From positions 1-7,787 of the forward strand of contig JBNKDD010000275.1 in NCBI GenBank assembly GCA_050288085.1: a DNA stretch of 7,787 bases. Reading direction: 5' to 3'. Position numbers and translations under genes: made by a program. This document shows, piece after piece, positions 1-7,275 of this stretch (its first letter is position 1; each line of letters starts with the position of its first letter). Origin of the DNA: JBNKDD01 sp050288085 (GTDB lineage: Bacteria; Chloroflexota; Anaerolineae; Aggregatilineales; UBA3940). The notes below the pieces were generated by a model. That model was not told the DNA's origin and did not search any database. It saw nothing but the letters and a program-made list of their open reading frames with translations.

Positions 1-515
1 TAGGCCAGTGTCCCGCCTGCACTTTTGGCTTGCGCCAATGTGGTAGATAGGCCGAAGTCCAGGACACGGACTTTTTCGGCCCTGGTAACCAGGATATTGG
101 CCGGTTTGACATCTCGGTGAATGATGCCCTGACGATGGGCATAATCCAGCGCTGAACAGATCTGTTCCATAATCCGGCCTACATCACCAAAGGTGAGATT
201 TCCCATCGACAACACTTCTTTGAGCGAACTACCATCAAGGCAGCGCATTGCCAGATAGGTGATGCCATTCTCTTCACCGTAGTCATAGACCGGTAGAATG
301 TTTTTATGTTCCAATCGGGCGATGGTGCGCGCCTCTCGTGCGAAGCGCTCGACAAAGCGGGCATCTTTCGCAAAGTGGGCAGGCAGTATCTTAAGCGCAA
401 CATCACGATCCATGCTGGGTTGATAGGCTCTGTAGACCGTCGCCATCCCGCCCTCACCGATCTGTTCGATGATCCGGTATGGGCCAAGTGTGGTACCTGC
501 TTTGCCTGAAGCCAT
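1..515 (-). CDS. Ser/Thr protein kinase (Hanks type, PknB-like), N-terminal part, cut by window edge
   Basis: Translating the minus strand from the ATG at 515 gives 171 codons with no stop before the left edge, so the C-terminal part lies outside. The kinase motifs appear in order: glycine-rich loop GEGGMATVY (residues 20-28), VALK with ATP-anchoring Lys42, likely helix-C Glu61, catalytic loop HRDVKPAN (133-140, Asp135, Lys137, Asn140), Mg-binding DFG (153-155) and a GGT motif (167-169) near the end of the activation loop. All catalytic residues are present, so an active kinase is expected. The family phosphorylates Ser/Thr in partner proteins and often autophosphorylates the activation loop; Thr158, Thr159 and Ser165 are candidates here. 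The first kinase motif starts only about ten residues in, so the catalytic domain is N-terminal and cytoplasmic. Any membrane segment or sensor would come later, out of view. The start is supported by a strong AGGAGG six bases upstream. A candidate promoter in the gap suggests transcription independent of the histidine kinases. Confidence 0.95.
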   Translation of the reverse strand, partial: MASGKAGTTLGPYRIIEQIGEGGMATVYRAYQPSMDRDVALKILPAHFAKDARFVERFAREARTIARLEHKNILPVYDYGEENGITYLAMRCLDGSSLKEVLSMGNLTFGDVGRIMEQICSALDYAHRQGIIHRDVKPANILVTRAEKVRVLDFGLSTTLAQAKSAGGTLA

Positions 516-521
516 TTTCCC

Positions 522-527
522 CCTCCT
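522..527 (-). promoter_or_regulatory. Shine-Dalgarno of the Ser/Thr kinase gene
   Basis: The minus strand reads AGGAGG followed by six bases and the ATG at 515. This perfect, well spaced site fixes the start. A short CCTG/CAGG pairing (535-538 with 525-528) would cover the first bases of the site, but it is too short to claim as a switch. Confidence 0.85.
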
Positions 528-543
528 GTTAAAAGCAGGCTAT

Positions 544-572
544 GTGGCACCATAATCAATATGATATGCCAC
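544..572. repeat. Imperfect inverted repeat in the leader of the Ser/Thr kinase gene
   Basis: Arms GTGGCA (544-549) and TGCCAC (567-572) are perfect complements. Inside them CATA (551-554) pairs with TATG (560-563) around a five-base loop. It lies 29 bases upstream of the kinase start, just before the Shine-Dalgarno. It could be a protein-binding site or a leader hairpin; no known operator is recognised. Confidence 0.4.
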
Positions 573-631
573 GATCCTTAGTTAACTTTTTGCGATATGG
601 GAGGATATATCTGAGAGACGATATATGGAGC

Positions 632-646
632 GATGATAAGATCATC
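632..646. repeat. Operator-like inverted repeat GATGAT-N3-ATCATC
   Basis: Perfect six-base arms are separated by three bases (GATGATAAGATCATC). It lies just downstream of the candidate -10 box at 655-660, so it would span roughly +2 to +16 of the predicted transcript. That is a typical place for a repressor site. The binding protein is unknown and the function is inferred from position alone. Confidence 0.35.
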
Positions 647-654
647 CCCATTTC

Positions 655-682
655 AGTATAGTAGTCTTTATCAGGGTGACAA
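655..682 (-). promoter_or_regulatory. Candidate sigma-70-type promoter for the Ser/Thr kinase gene
   Basis: On the minus strand a -35 box TTGTCA (677-682; 5 of 6 consensus positions) and a -10 box TATACT (655-660; 5 of 6) are separated by 16 bases. Transcription would start near 648 and give a leader of about 130 bases before the ATG at 515. This is the best promoter match I found in either intergenic gap. The inverted repeats at 632-646 and 674-713 flank or overlap it, so regulation by a DNA-binding protein is plausible. AT-rich DNA yields such matches by chance, hence the moderate score. Confidence 0.5.
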
Positions 683-713
683 GCCTCACGATCTCAAATG
701 AGGATTTTCACCC
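674..713. repeat. Two-step inverted repeat downstream of the GAF kinase gene
   Basis: Outer arms GGGTGA (674-679) and TCACCC (708-713) enclose inner arms CCTCA (684-688) and TGAGG (699-703), with symmetric four-base internal loops and a ten-base apical loop. No T-tract follows on the minus strand, so it is a poor intrinsic terminator for the upstream histidine kinase gene. The left outer arm overlaps the candidate -35 box (677-682), which makes an operator possible. It could also be a transcript-end stabilising hairpin. Confidence 0.4.
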
Positions 714-716
714 GTT

Positions 717-730
717 GTTTTGAACAAAAC
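717..730. repeat. Short inverted repeat GTTTTG-N2-CAAAAC
   Basis: Perfect six-base arms sit around two bases, immediately next to the larger inverted repeat at 674-713. The spacing is too tight for a stable RNA hairpin, so a protein-binding site is the more natural reading. A 12-base AT palindrome, AGATATATATCT, lies close by at 733-744. Function unknown. Confidence 0.25.
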
Positions 731-753
731 TAAGATATATATCTACTATCTTC

Positions 754-766
754 AAAAGCCGCGGCT
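754..766 (-). terminator. Weak terminator-like palindrome after the GAF kinase gene
   Basis: The minus strand reads AGCCGCGGCT followed by a run of T, 22 bases after the TGA stop of the GAF kinase (788-790). The palindrome is perfect but can form only a three-base-pair stem with a four-base loop. It is therefore a marginal intrinsic terminator, noted because nothing stronger follows the operon. Confidence 0.2.
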
Positions 767-787
767 CATGACAGCGTCCTGGTTTTA

Positions 788-3700
788 TCACTGATCCTGG
801 CGAACCGGCAGCCAGACCATAAACGTTGAGCCTTTGCCGGGGATTCCCTCGCTTTTTACTTCGATTTGCCCATGATGCTGCTCGATGATCTCCTTAGCAA
901 TTGCCAGACCCAACCCTGTACCCGGCACGCGAGATTCTTCACCGATTGTGCCCCGGAAAAAACGCTCGAATAAGCGCGGTATCTCATCCGAGGGAATGCC
1001 CAGCCCGGTATCGCTCACACTGAATCCCACCTGTGTTTGCTCGCCAGATTGCAAGGTTTGCGTTTGCACCTTGATCTGACCACCGGCTGGCGTGTAATTC
1101 AGGGCATTGGTCAACAGTACCCCAAGCACCTGACCGAACAGACCCGGATCAGCCCTAACCGGCGGTAAATCCACTGTCGGGGTAAAGGATAATTCTAATT
1201 GACGCTCCTTTGCAATGGGGAAGCGGTCAGCCACGTACACGCTAACCAATGCATTTAGATCGACCGACTTTAAGTTAAGTGTGTTTTTCCCTTGATCCAG
1301 GCGCGATAGTTCCAATAATTCCTCAACAATCCGCTGTAACCGCTCGGTTTCCCGCCGCATGACCTCCAGGTGTTCGGGCTTGTCAGTATGTTTTTCGAGC
1401 AGGTGGATACGCAGTTTAAGGCTGGTGATCGGCGTCCGCAGTTCGTGGGAGACATTAGAGACGAATTCATCTTTTAGATGGTCGAGGGATTTCAGATGTT
1501 TATTGGCGGCCTCGAGTTCAGCCGTGCGCTCGGCTACCCGCTGTTCTAATTCTTCTGCGTGACTCGTAATCTGCTCATATAAGCGGGCATTGTGGATCGC
1601 AACAGCCAGTTGATCGGCGATAGTTTGTAGGGTTGACACATCGGCCTGTGTAAATGCGCCAACCTCCTCACTTTCTACGTTGAGGACACCGATCACCTGA
1701 TCACGCAGCTTGATGGGTACAGCCAGTTCAGACCGGGTTACGGCTTCGGCGGGAGTGCTGAGAATATAACGAGAATCACGGCGAACATCATCCACCAGGA
1801 GCGGTTCTCCATGATGAGCTACCCAGCCTGTGATCCCTTGTTCGCCGATCTTCAGGCGGATTCGCCGGATGAGGGGCTGCATTTCCGGCAGAGTCGCCAC
1901 ACTGAGCACCAATTCATCCCCCTCAGCCAACAGGATATTGGTGTAGAAGTAGCCAAAGGTATCATTAATCAACCTGACGGCCTGCTGCAACAGGTCATCT
2001 AAGGCGAGGATAGACGATGCCTGCCGCCCTACCTGCCCGACGAGTTCCAGGCGGGCAGCTCGTTCCAGGGTGATCTGGTGCAGGGATGCATTCTCAATGG
2101 CAACCGCCGCCTGACTTGCGAAGGCGGAAACCAGATCAACATCTTCCTGGGTGTAAGGGCGCACCGTGGTGCGATCCAGGGTGATCATCCCGATCAGCCG
2201 CTCCTTAACCAGCAGTGGAACCCCTAACCACGACCGGATATGCCCTGATTCAAAAAGGGATGACTCATTCTTAAAGTGTGGATATTCCTGGGCAGCATCC
2301 ACCAGGGCCAGCGGCTTTTTTAATTCCACCACCCGCTTGTTGGGGTATTTGTCATCCATTGGAAAGCGAAGGCCGATTACCTTTCCCGGCCTTTTGAAAC
2401 CCGCACAGGACAAAACCAGAAGGTGACCGTTCTCGATTCGTTGAAACGTAGCAGTATCGTAATCGATGACCGTCCGCAGCTGCCGGAGAAAGAGATCGAG
2501 CACTTCATCCAACTCAAGGGTTGCATTAAGGGCGGTGGCGGCCTGCTGGAGTGTTTCCGCGATCCGGCGGCGTTTTTGCTCGGCTTCATATAGCTGGGCA
2601 TTCCGAATTGCGACAGCTGCCTGATCGGCAAAAACTTGCAGCCGCTCGGCGTGACCCTGGTTGTAACAACCCGGTGTGGAATTATCCAGGTTCAGGAAGC
2701 CGATCACCCGGTTTTCCAATTGAATTGGAGCTCCGATATAGCCGCGTATCCAGCGATTCGGAAGACTCTCCACCCAGCCGGGATATTCCCTTGCATCGGG
2801 GATAATCAATATGCTGCCGGTGTCGATCATCTCGCGAAGATTAGGCGTATCATCAACCGAATAGCGTATTGCCAGGATGGTTTCATCCAGACCGCGCTCA
2901 AAATATCCGCGCCGCCCTACGATCCGCGCCACCCCACCCTCAACCAACATAATATTGGCGGCATCATGAGGGACAACCCGGCCCAGATTATCCAGGATAC
3001 GATCCAGGACTTCACCCAGGTCAAGCGTACCGGTCAATAAAGCAATCGAATTACGCAAAGCCTCGGCCATCTCGCGCTGGGCCTTTTCAGCCTCAAGCAG
3101 TTTTGTCTCTTTGATGGCAATCGCCAACTGATCGGCCACTTCCCGGCAGATTTCGATCCGCTCTGCCTGGAACATATCAGGGGTAGGAGCAGCCAGACTG
3201 AGCAGGCCAACCAGCTCATCCTGGGAGATCATGGGGATTATCAAGATCGACCGCATATTCGCAGCCGCCAGCTTATCAGCATAGGAGTGGATGATGTTGG
3301 ATACACTCATGATATCCTCGATCAGGCAGTTCTCCCCCCGGTTAAGCAGCGCGGCAATCGGGATGGTATGTTCCGGGTCGGCAGCGAATCGGGTACCGAC
3401 CGGCACCCCCGTCAGTTCACCGGTTTCCGTAAGAAACGTCACTACTTCGATCACATCCCGGTCAACGAGCGAGATACCCGCCCCCGTCCAGGGAACAAAC
3501 TGTCTGAGCTGACGCAGGGCAACTTCTGTTGTTTCGGTCAGGGACTGCGCAGCAATGATCGCTTTTTCGATCTTACGCAGGTTAGACAAGCGCTCTGTCG
3601 AGTCACGTAGAGCCTGTTCTATTTTTTGGTGGCGAGCCCGGTTGGCCCGGAGAAAAAAGAATAAGCCAACAGCAGCTGCCAGCCCAATCCAGATAATTTG

Positions 3701-3883
3701 TTTGTAGCGAGCCCAAAATGTGTCGATATCATCGGGAGTCTGGTCGCCTGGGGAAGAGATGTTGTAGGATGCAGTCGTCATGCCTGTGACGGCCCAAGCT
3801 GATGAACTATCAGCCCCCGCGTGGACCCTGGGCATCAGACACAGTACAGACAAGACTATATAGAGATGTTTTAAGCGAACCAT
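788..3883 (-). CDS. Membrane sensor histidine kinase with four GAF domains
   Basis: This 1031-residue protein starts with a likely signal peptide (residues 1-22, ending in VHA), then has a short extracytoplasmic stretch (about 23-60) and a membrane segment (about 62-79). Four cytoplasmic GAF domains follow, at about 104-262, 270-432, 440-602 and 610-770. GAF domains bind small molecules, cyclic nucleotides or redox cofactors; the ligand cannot be read here. A signalling coiled coil with LEQRVAERT (779-787) leads into HisKA, where His813 in SHELRTP is the phospho-acceptor and the adjacent ELRT matches the phosphatase motif. The ATPase domain shows Mg-binding Asn926, DTGLGIP (958-964), the F box LFERFFRG (971-978) and GTGLGLAI (988-995). 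All residues for autophosphorylation are present. There is no receiver domain, so a separate response regulator is required. The ATG at 3883 follows a GAGG that overlaps the stop of the upstream PAS kinase, indicating one operon. Confidence 0.95.
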   Translation of the reverse strand: MVRLKHLYIVLSVLCLMPRVHAGADSSSAWAVTGMTTASYNISSPGDQTPDDIDTFWARYKQIIWIGLAAAVGLFFFLRANRARHQKIEQALRDSTERLSNLRKIEKAIIAAQSLTETTEVALRQLRQFVPWTGAGISLVDRDVIEVVTFLTETGELTGVPVGTRFAADPEHTIPIAALLNRGENCLIEDIMSVSNIIHSYADKLAAANMRSILIIPMISQDELVGLLSLAAPTPDMFQAERIEICREVADQLAIAIKETKLLEAEKAQREMAEALRNSIALLTGTLDLGEVLDRILDNLGRVVPHDAANIMLVEGGVARIVGRRGYFERGLDETILAIRYSVDDTPNLREMIDTGSILIIPDAREYPGWVESLPNRWIRGYIGAPIQLENRVIGFLNLDNSTPGCYNQGHAERLQVFADQAAVAIRNAQLYEAEQKRRRIAETLQQAATALNATLELDEVLDLFLRQLRTVIDYDTATFQRIENGHLLVLSCAGFKRPGKVIGLRFPMDDKYPNKRVVELKKPLALVDAAQEYPHFKNESSLFESGHIRSWLGVPLLVKERLIGMITLDRTTVRPYTQEDVDLVSAFASQAAVAIENASLHQITLERAARLELVGQVGRQASSILALDDLLQQAVRLINDTFGYFYTNILLAEGDELVLSVATLPEMQPLIRRIRLKIGEQGITGWVAHHGEPLLVDDVRRDSRYILSTPAEAVTRSELAVPIKLRDQVIGVLNVESEEVGAFTQADVSTLQTIADQLAVAIHNARLYEQITSHAEELEQRVAERTAELEAANKHLKSLDHLKDEFVSNVSHELRTPITSLKLRIHLLEKHTDKPEHLEVMRRETERLQRIVEELLELSRLDQGKNTLNLKSVDLNALVSVYVADRFPIAKERQLELSFTPTVDLPPVRADPGLFGQVLGVLLTNALNYTPAGGQIKVQTQTLQSGEQTQVGFSVSDTGLGIPSDEIPRLFERFFRGTIGEESRVPGTGLGLAIAKEIIEQHHGQIEVKSEGIPGKGSTFMVWLPVRQDQ

Positions 3884-3890
3884 CCAAAGT

Positions 3891-3894
3891 CCTC
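3891..3894 (-). promoter_or_regulatory. Shine-Dalgarno overlapping the upstream stop codon (translational coupling)
   Basis: The minus strand reads TGAGG, in which TGA (3895-3893) is the stop of the PAS kinase and GAGG (3894-3891) is the ribosome site of the next gene, seven bases before its ATG at 3883. A ribosome ending the first gene therefore sits on the initiation site of the second. This arrangement usually keeps two products at matched levels. Confidence 0.7.
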
Positions 3895-6800
3895 AATCCG
3901 GCTGGATGGACACGGGCAGCCGGACGCTAAATGTTGTTCCCTCGCCTGCATTCCCTTCACTCGCTACTTCAACCGTCCCCTGATGCTGCTGGATGATCTC
4001 TTTGACGATTGCCAACCCCAGTCCGGTTCCCGGCATACCAGACTCACGACCCGCCTTCCCCCGGAAAAACCGGTCAAACAGATATCTTTGCTCACTAAGT
4101 GGAATACCAGGGCCGGAATCGATCACATGAAGACCGGCCCAGCGTTTACCATCCGATTCTAACACCTCTGAACGAACGGTGATGCTGCCGCCCTCCGGCG
4201 TGTAGTTGATCGCATTGGTCAACAGGATGCTCAACACCTGCCCGATCAACCCCCTGTCGGCCACAGTGAGGGGTAGATCAGGCTCACACTCCATAGTCAG
4301 GGCTAACTGCCGGTTACTCGCCATTGATTCCCGGTCGGAAACATATTCCTCGATCAACTGGTTCAGATCAAAGGGCTGCTTATCTAACTGCGTCTTGCCC
4401 CGATCAAGCCGGGAAAGCATTAACAGGTCTTCGATAATATGCTCCAGGCGGGCTGTCTCGCGCTGGATGACAACCATGTATCGATCCTTATCTTTGGGGC
4501 GAGTCATCAGCAGCCTATGGTACAGTTTAAGATTGGTGATCGGCGTGCGCAACTCATGCGAAACATTAGCGACAAAATCATCCTTGACCTGAGCCAGCCG
4601 CTTCACATTTTCATAAGCCTTTTCGAGCTCGATTGTCCGCTCGGCAACCCGCTGTTCCAGTTTTTCCGCTTGAAGTTGGGCCTGTTCGAACAAACTCACC
4701 TGCCGGATGGCAATTGCCAGTTGATTGGCTAACTCCTGGGCGATCTCCAGGCTCTCCGGGGGGAAAGCGTTCGGACTGGTTGAACCCAGGTTGAGCGAAC
4801 CGATCAGATTCCCATCGATAAACAGGGGAACATGGCGAAGGGAATATATCCCTTCGTCCTGAAGCCGCTGGTATAACTGCGAGATACCGATCACCCGGTC
4901 AACCGGCAGGATTTGCCTTCTGGACAAGGACTTCACAAACGAGGTTTCCCTTTCCAATGGCAGGTGGGTCCCGGCCTCTAATTGCGTATCGATGGAAGTA
5001 TGAACAGCCAGAACAACAAGCTTGTCTTGTTTGGTATCGAACAAGGTGACATCAGCCCGGTTGCATAGTGGCATCAATTCCGGGATACGACGCAGTGCAG
5101 CCTGGGCAATAGCCTGGGCCGATTCTGCCTCCAGGATTGCCTGGTCAATCTCCCAGAGGGTTTTTAGACGGGCGGCGTAGAGTCTGAATTCCTCTTCGGC
5201 TTGAAGACGCTCGGTGATATCAAGCCCCATCCCGACCAGGCCAACCACTTTCCCGCGTCCATCTTTGAGGGGAACTTTGGTTGTCAGGAACCAGCGGTGC
5301 TCCCCATCAGCATCAATAACCAGTTCCTCCATCCCGCTCTTTGGGCTACCAGACTGGATGATCTCCTGCTCATCGCGGTAGAACTTGGCGGCAAGTTCAG
5401 GCGGATAAAAGTCGAAATCCGTCTTGCCCAGTATTGTCTCAGGCGATGGCTTCCCCACCATTACCTGGGCAATGGTCGCATTAGAAAGAATAAAGCGGCT
5501 CTCCGCATCTTTAACATAAATCAACTCCGGGAGGTTATCGACCAGGGTACGGAGTAAATTTCGTTCAGTTTCCAGCGCTTCCTGGACATGACGACGCTCG
5601 CTAATATCGCGCATGATCGTGACAATGCGGGTGATTTTCCCCCCCTCGGAGATCGGGATTTTCCGTGTTTCGGTGATGATTTCCCGGTCCTTGAGATGAG
5701 TCGTATCCTCGGTGATGATCGTCTGGCCGGTTTCAAGCACCTGACGGTATTCGTCCCAGGTATGCTCCGGCAAGAAGGGGAAAACGTCAGAGATGTGCTG
5801 CCCGATAATGTCTGTATCAAAGCCCAGTTCCTCATTCCAGTGGTGGAGCGTGGTATTACAAAGGAGGATCGTCAGGTTAGTATCTACAACATGGATACCA
5901 TCCCCCATCGCATCCAGGGTGACCCGGTACTGCTGCTCTGATTTGCGCAGTGCTTCCTCGGCTTGCTTACGCTCGGTGAAATCGATAAAGGCTACTGCGA
6001 CCCAATTGGATGATATGCCGAAGGCACGGATTTCATAAGCCTTAACAACCTGATCATCCTCACTTTTGATCTGCGTGGTACGCCAGTGATCACCGGTGTT
6101 GGCTACCCGGCTGTAGTTAGCCGGAAATTCGGTCTCGGCCAGGGAAGGAAAAGCCGTTTCGATAGGTTCGCCAATGAACTGCTCGTGTTTCATGTCAAAA
6201 AGCTGATCGGCGGCGGGATTGGCCCCGGTGAAGATCAGCCGCTCATCCGAATCCAGCCGATAGAGATGCATAGCCAATGGAACAGACTCGATCATGCGGC
6301 GATAACGAGACTCTGCTTCACGGAGCGCCGCTTCGGATTGATGACGCTGGGTGATATCGCGGGTAATCACCTGGAAGGCCCAGGGGATTTCCTGTCTTTT
6401 CAAAAAGGCTATGTAGGCTTCAAGCGAATGGGATCGATTCGCCCTGTCGGTGACCTGAAGCCCAAAGGGTGATCCCGGTCCACTATCCCCAAATTGCTCC
6501 AGGTAGTTTGGAAGATTATCCGCATCGACAAAGTTCAGGGCCGCGAACGGCTGCCCGATCAGTTCCTCTTTAGGTATATCGGTCATTCGTGCGGCGGCTG
6601 CATTACAATCGATGATCACCCCATCCAGGTCAACAACCATAATAGATTCGGGGGATAACTCAAACAACGTGCGGTATTTTTCTTCACTCTCGCGGAGGGC
6701 GTCCGAAGCCTGCTGGGCCTCGGTGATGTCAGTGGTGATAACATAACGGCTGCTTATTTCATCACCTTCACGGTGAATAGAGTAGCGGTTGTGTATATAA

Positions 6801-7192
6801 CGCCGAGAGCCATCCTTACGGATAATCCAGAACTTGCATTCCTCTAAAGAGTCTCTACGCTGCCGCAATTCTTCCTGTAAAGCCTTGAGGCGCTCTCTTT
6901 CCTCTGGTACAGCAACATCCAGGCCGGTGAGATTGAGCAGCTCCTCACGCGGGTAGCCAAAAATCTCACAGGCTCCGTCGTTAACGTAGGTTGGCTTGCC
7001 ATTCTCGATAACCGTAATCCCATCTCGGATGACGTCGGCCATGTGAAGAAATTGAGAATCATTCTGCTGTAACTGCTTTTCCAACTGCCTCTTGAGGCGC
7101 ATCACGGTGAGCGATAAAACAAAAATCCCACCAATCAGGAGGAGCAGCAGTATCCCGGATAATATCAATACCCAAACCGGAAAGGTTATCAT
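3893..7192 (-). CDS. Membrane sensor histidine kinase with five PAS domains and one GAF domain
   Basis: From the ATG at 7192 the protein has 1099 residues. One N-terminal membrane segment (about 6-31) is followed by basic residues, so the rest is cytoplasmic. Five PAS domains follow at about 44-157, 170-282, 293-408, 419-533 and 541-661. Most end in the usual PAC signature (DITEAQ, DITQRH, DFTERK, DISERR, DITERL). Then come a GAF domain (about 674-837), a coiled coil with LEQRVAERT, HisKA with phospho-acceptor His879 in SHELRTP, and the ATPase domain with Asn993, DSGPGIP (1025-1031), LFDRFFRG and GTGLGLAI (1055-1062). The catalytic residues are complete; there is no receiver domain. An in-frame TTG at 7231 would add 13 residues, but the ATG has GGAGG six bases upstream and places the membrane segment right at the N-terminus, so I prefer it. 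PAS ligands cannot be inferred. It is the first gene of a coupled pair with the GAF kinase. Confidence 0.94.
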   Translation of the reverse strand: MITFPVWVLILSGILLLLLIGGIFVLSLTVMRLKRQLEKQLQQNDSQFLHMADVIRDGITVIENGKPTYVNDGACEIFGYPREELLNLTGLDVAVPEERERLKALQEELRQRRDSLEECKFWIIRKDGSRRYIHNRYSIHREGDEISSRYVITTDITEAQQASDALRESEEKYRTLFELSPESIMVVDLDGVIIDCNAAAARMTDIPKEELIGQPFAALNFVDADNLPNYLEQFGDSGPGSPFGLQVTDRANRSHSLEAYIAFLKRQEIPWAFQVITRDITQRHQSEAALREAESRYRRMIESVPLAMHLYRLDSDERLIFTGANPAADQLFDMKHEQFIGEPIETAFPSLAETEFPANYSRVANTGDHWRTTQIKSEDDQVVKAYEIRAFGISSNWVAVAFIDFTERKQAEEALRKSEQQYRVTLDAMGDGIHVVDTNLTILLCNTTLHHWNEELGFDTDIIGQHISDVFPFLPEHTWDEYRQVLETGQTIITEDTTHLKDREIITETRKIPISEGGKITRIVTIMRDISERRHVQEALETERNLLRTLVDNLPELIYVKDAESRFILSNATIAQVMVGKPSPETILGKTDFDFYPPELAAKFYRDEQEIIQSGSPKSGMEELVIDADGEHRWFLTTKVPLKDGRGKVVGLVGMGLDITERLQAEEEFRLYAARLKTLWEIDQAILEAESAQAIAQAALRRIPELMPLCNRADVTLFDTKQDKLVVLAVHTSIDTQLEAGTHLPLERETSFVKSLSRRQILPVDRVIGISQLYQRLQDEGIYSLRHVPLFIDGNLIGSLNLGSTSPNAFPPESLEIAQELANQLAIAIRQVSLFEQAQLQAEKLEQRVAERTIELEKAYENVKRLAQVKDDFVANVSHELRTPITNLKLYHRLLMTRPKDKDRYMVVIQRETARLEHIIEDLLMLSRLDRGKTQLDKQPFDLNQLIEEYVSDRESMASNRQLALTMECEPDLPLTVADRGLIGQVLSILLTNAINYTPEGGSITVRSEVLESDGKRWAGLHVIDSGPGIPLSEQRYLFDRFFRGKAGRESGMPGTGLGLAIVKEIIQQHQGTVEVASEGNAGEGTTFSVRLPVSIQPD

Positions 7193-7198
7193 GGGGAA

Positions 7199-7203
7199 CC
7201 TCC
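7199..7203 (-). promoter_or_regulatory. Shine-Dalgarno that decides the start of the PAS kinase
   Basis: The minus strand reads GGAGG, six bases, then the ATG at 7192. The longer alternative TTG at 7231 has no comparable site upstream; the bases before it read TTTCTAC. This supports the shorter protein. Confidence 0.75.
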
Positions 7204-7238
7204 ACGTACTATTATGCCTCATTTTGCTCAAGTAGAAA

Positions 7239-7269
7239 CAGATAATAGTTTCGAAAAACCCATTATCTG
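7239..7269 (-). repeat. Inverted repeat with inner TTCG-capped stem, just upstream of the PAS kinase
   Basis: Arms CAGATAAT and ATTATCTG are perfect over eight bases. On the minus strand the interior also pairs GTTT with AAAC around a TTCG loop, a tetraloop sequence known for stability in RNA. It is followed by TTTCTAC and lies 36 bases before the PAS kinase ribosome site. It could end transcription from the FHA gene weakly, or form part of a leader for the kinase operon. Confidence 0.45.
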
Positions 7270-7275
7270 ATTCCG

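Noticed and set aside
179..559. Minus-strand 126-codon frame overlapping the Ser/Thr kinase
   Set aside because: It is a shifted frame of the kinase gene; the true frame shows all kinase motifs and has its own strong ribosome site.
717..744. Remnant of an insertion-sequence end suggested by AT-rich palindromes
   Set aside because: No matching partner repeat, target duplication or transposase fragment is visible in the window.
5588..5941. Plus-strand frames of about 100-130 codons inside the two histidine kinases
   Set aside because: They are antisense shadows of long genes with clear domains, have no ribosome sites of note and no family resemblance.
788..7192. Phytochrome-like or haem-binding sensor among the GAF/PAS domains
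   Set aside because: I see no Cys-based bilin attachment motif or clear haem-ligand pattern; assigning a cofactor would be a guess.
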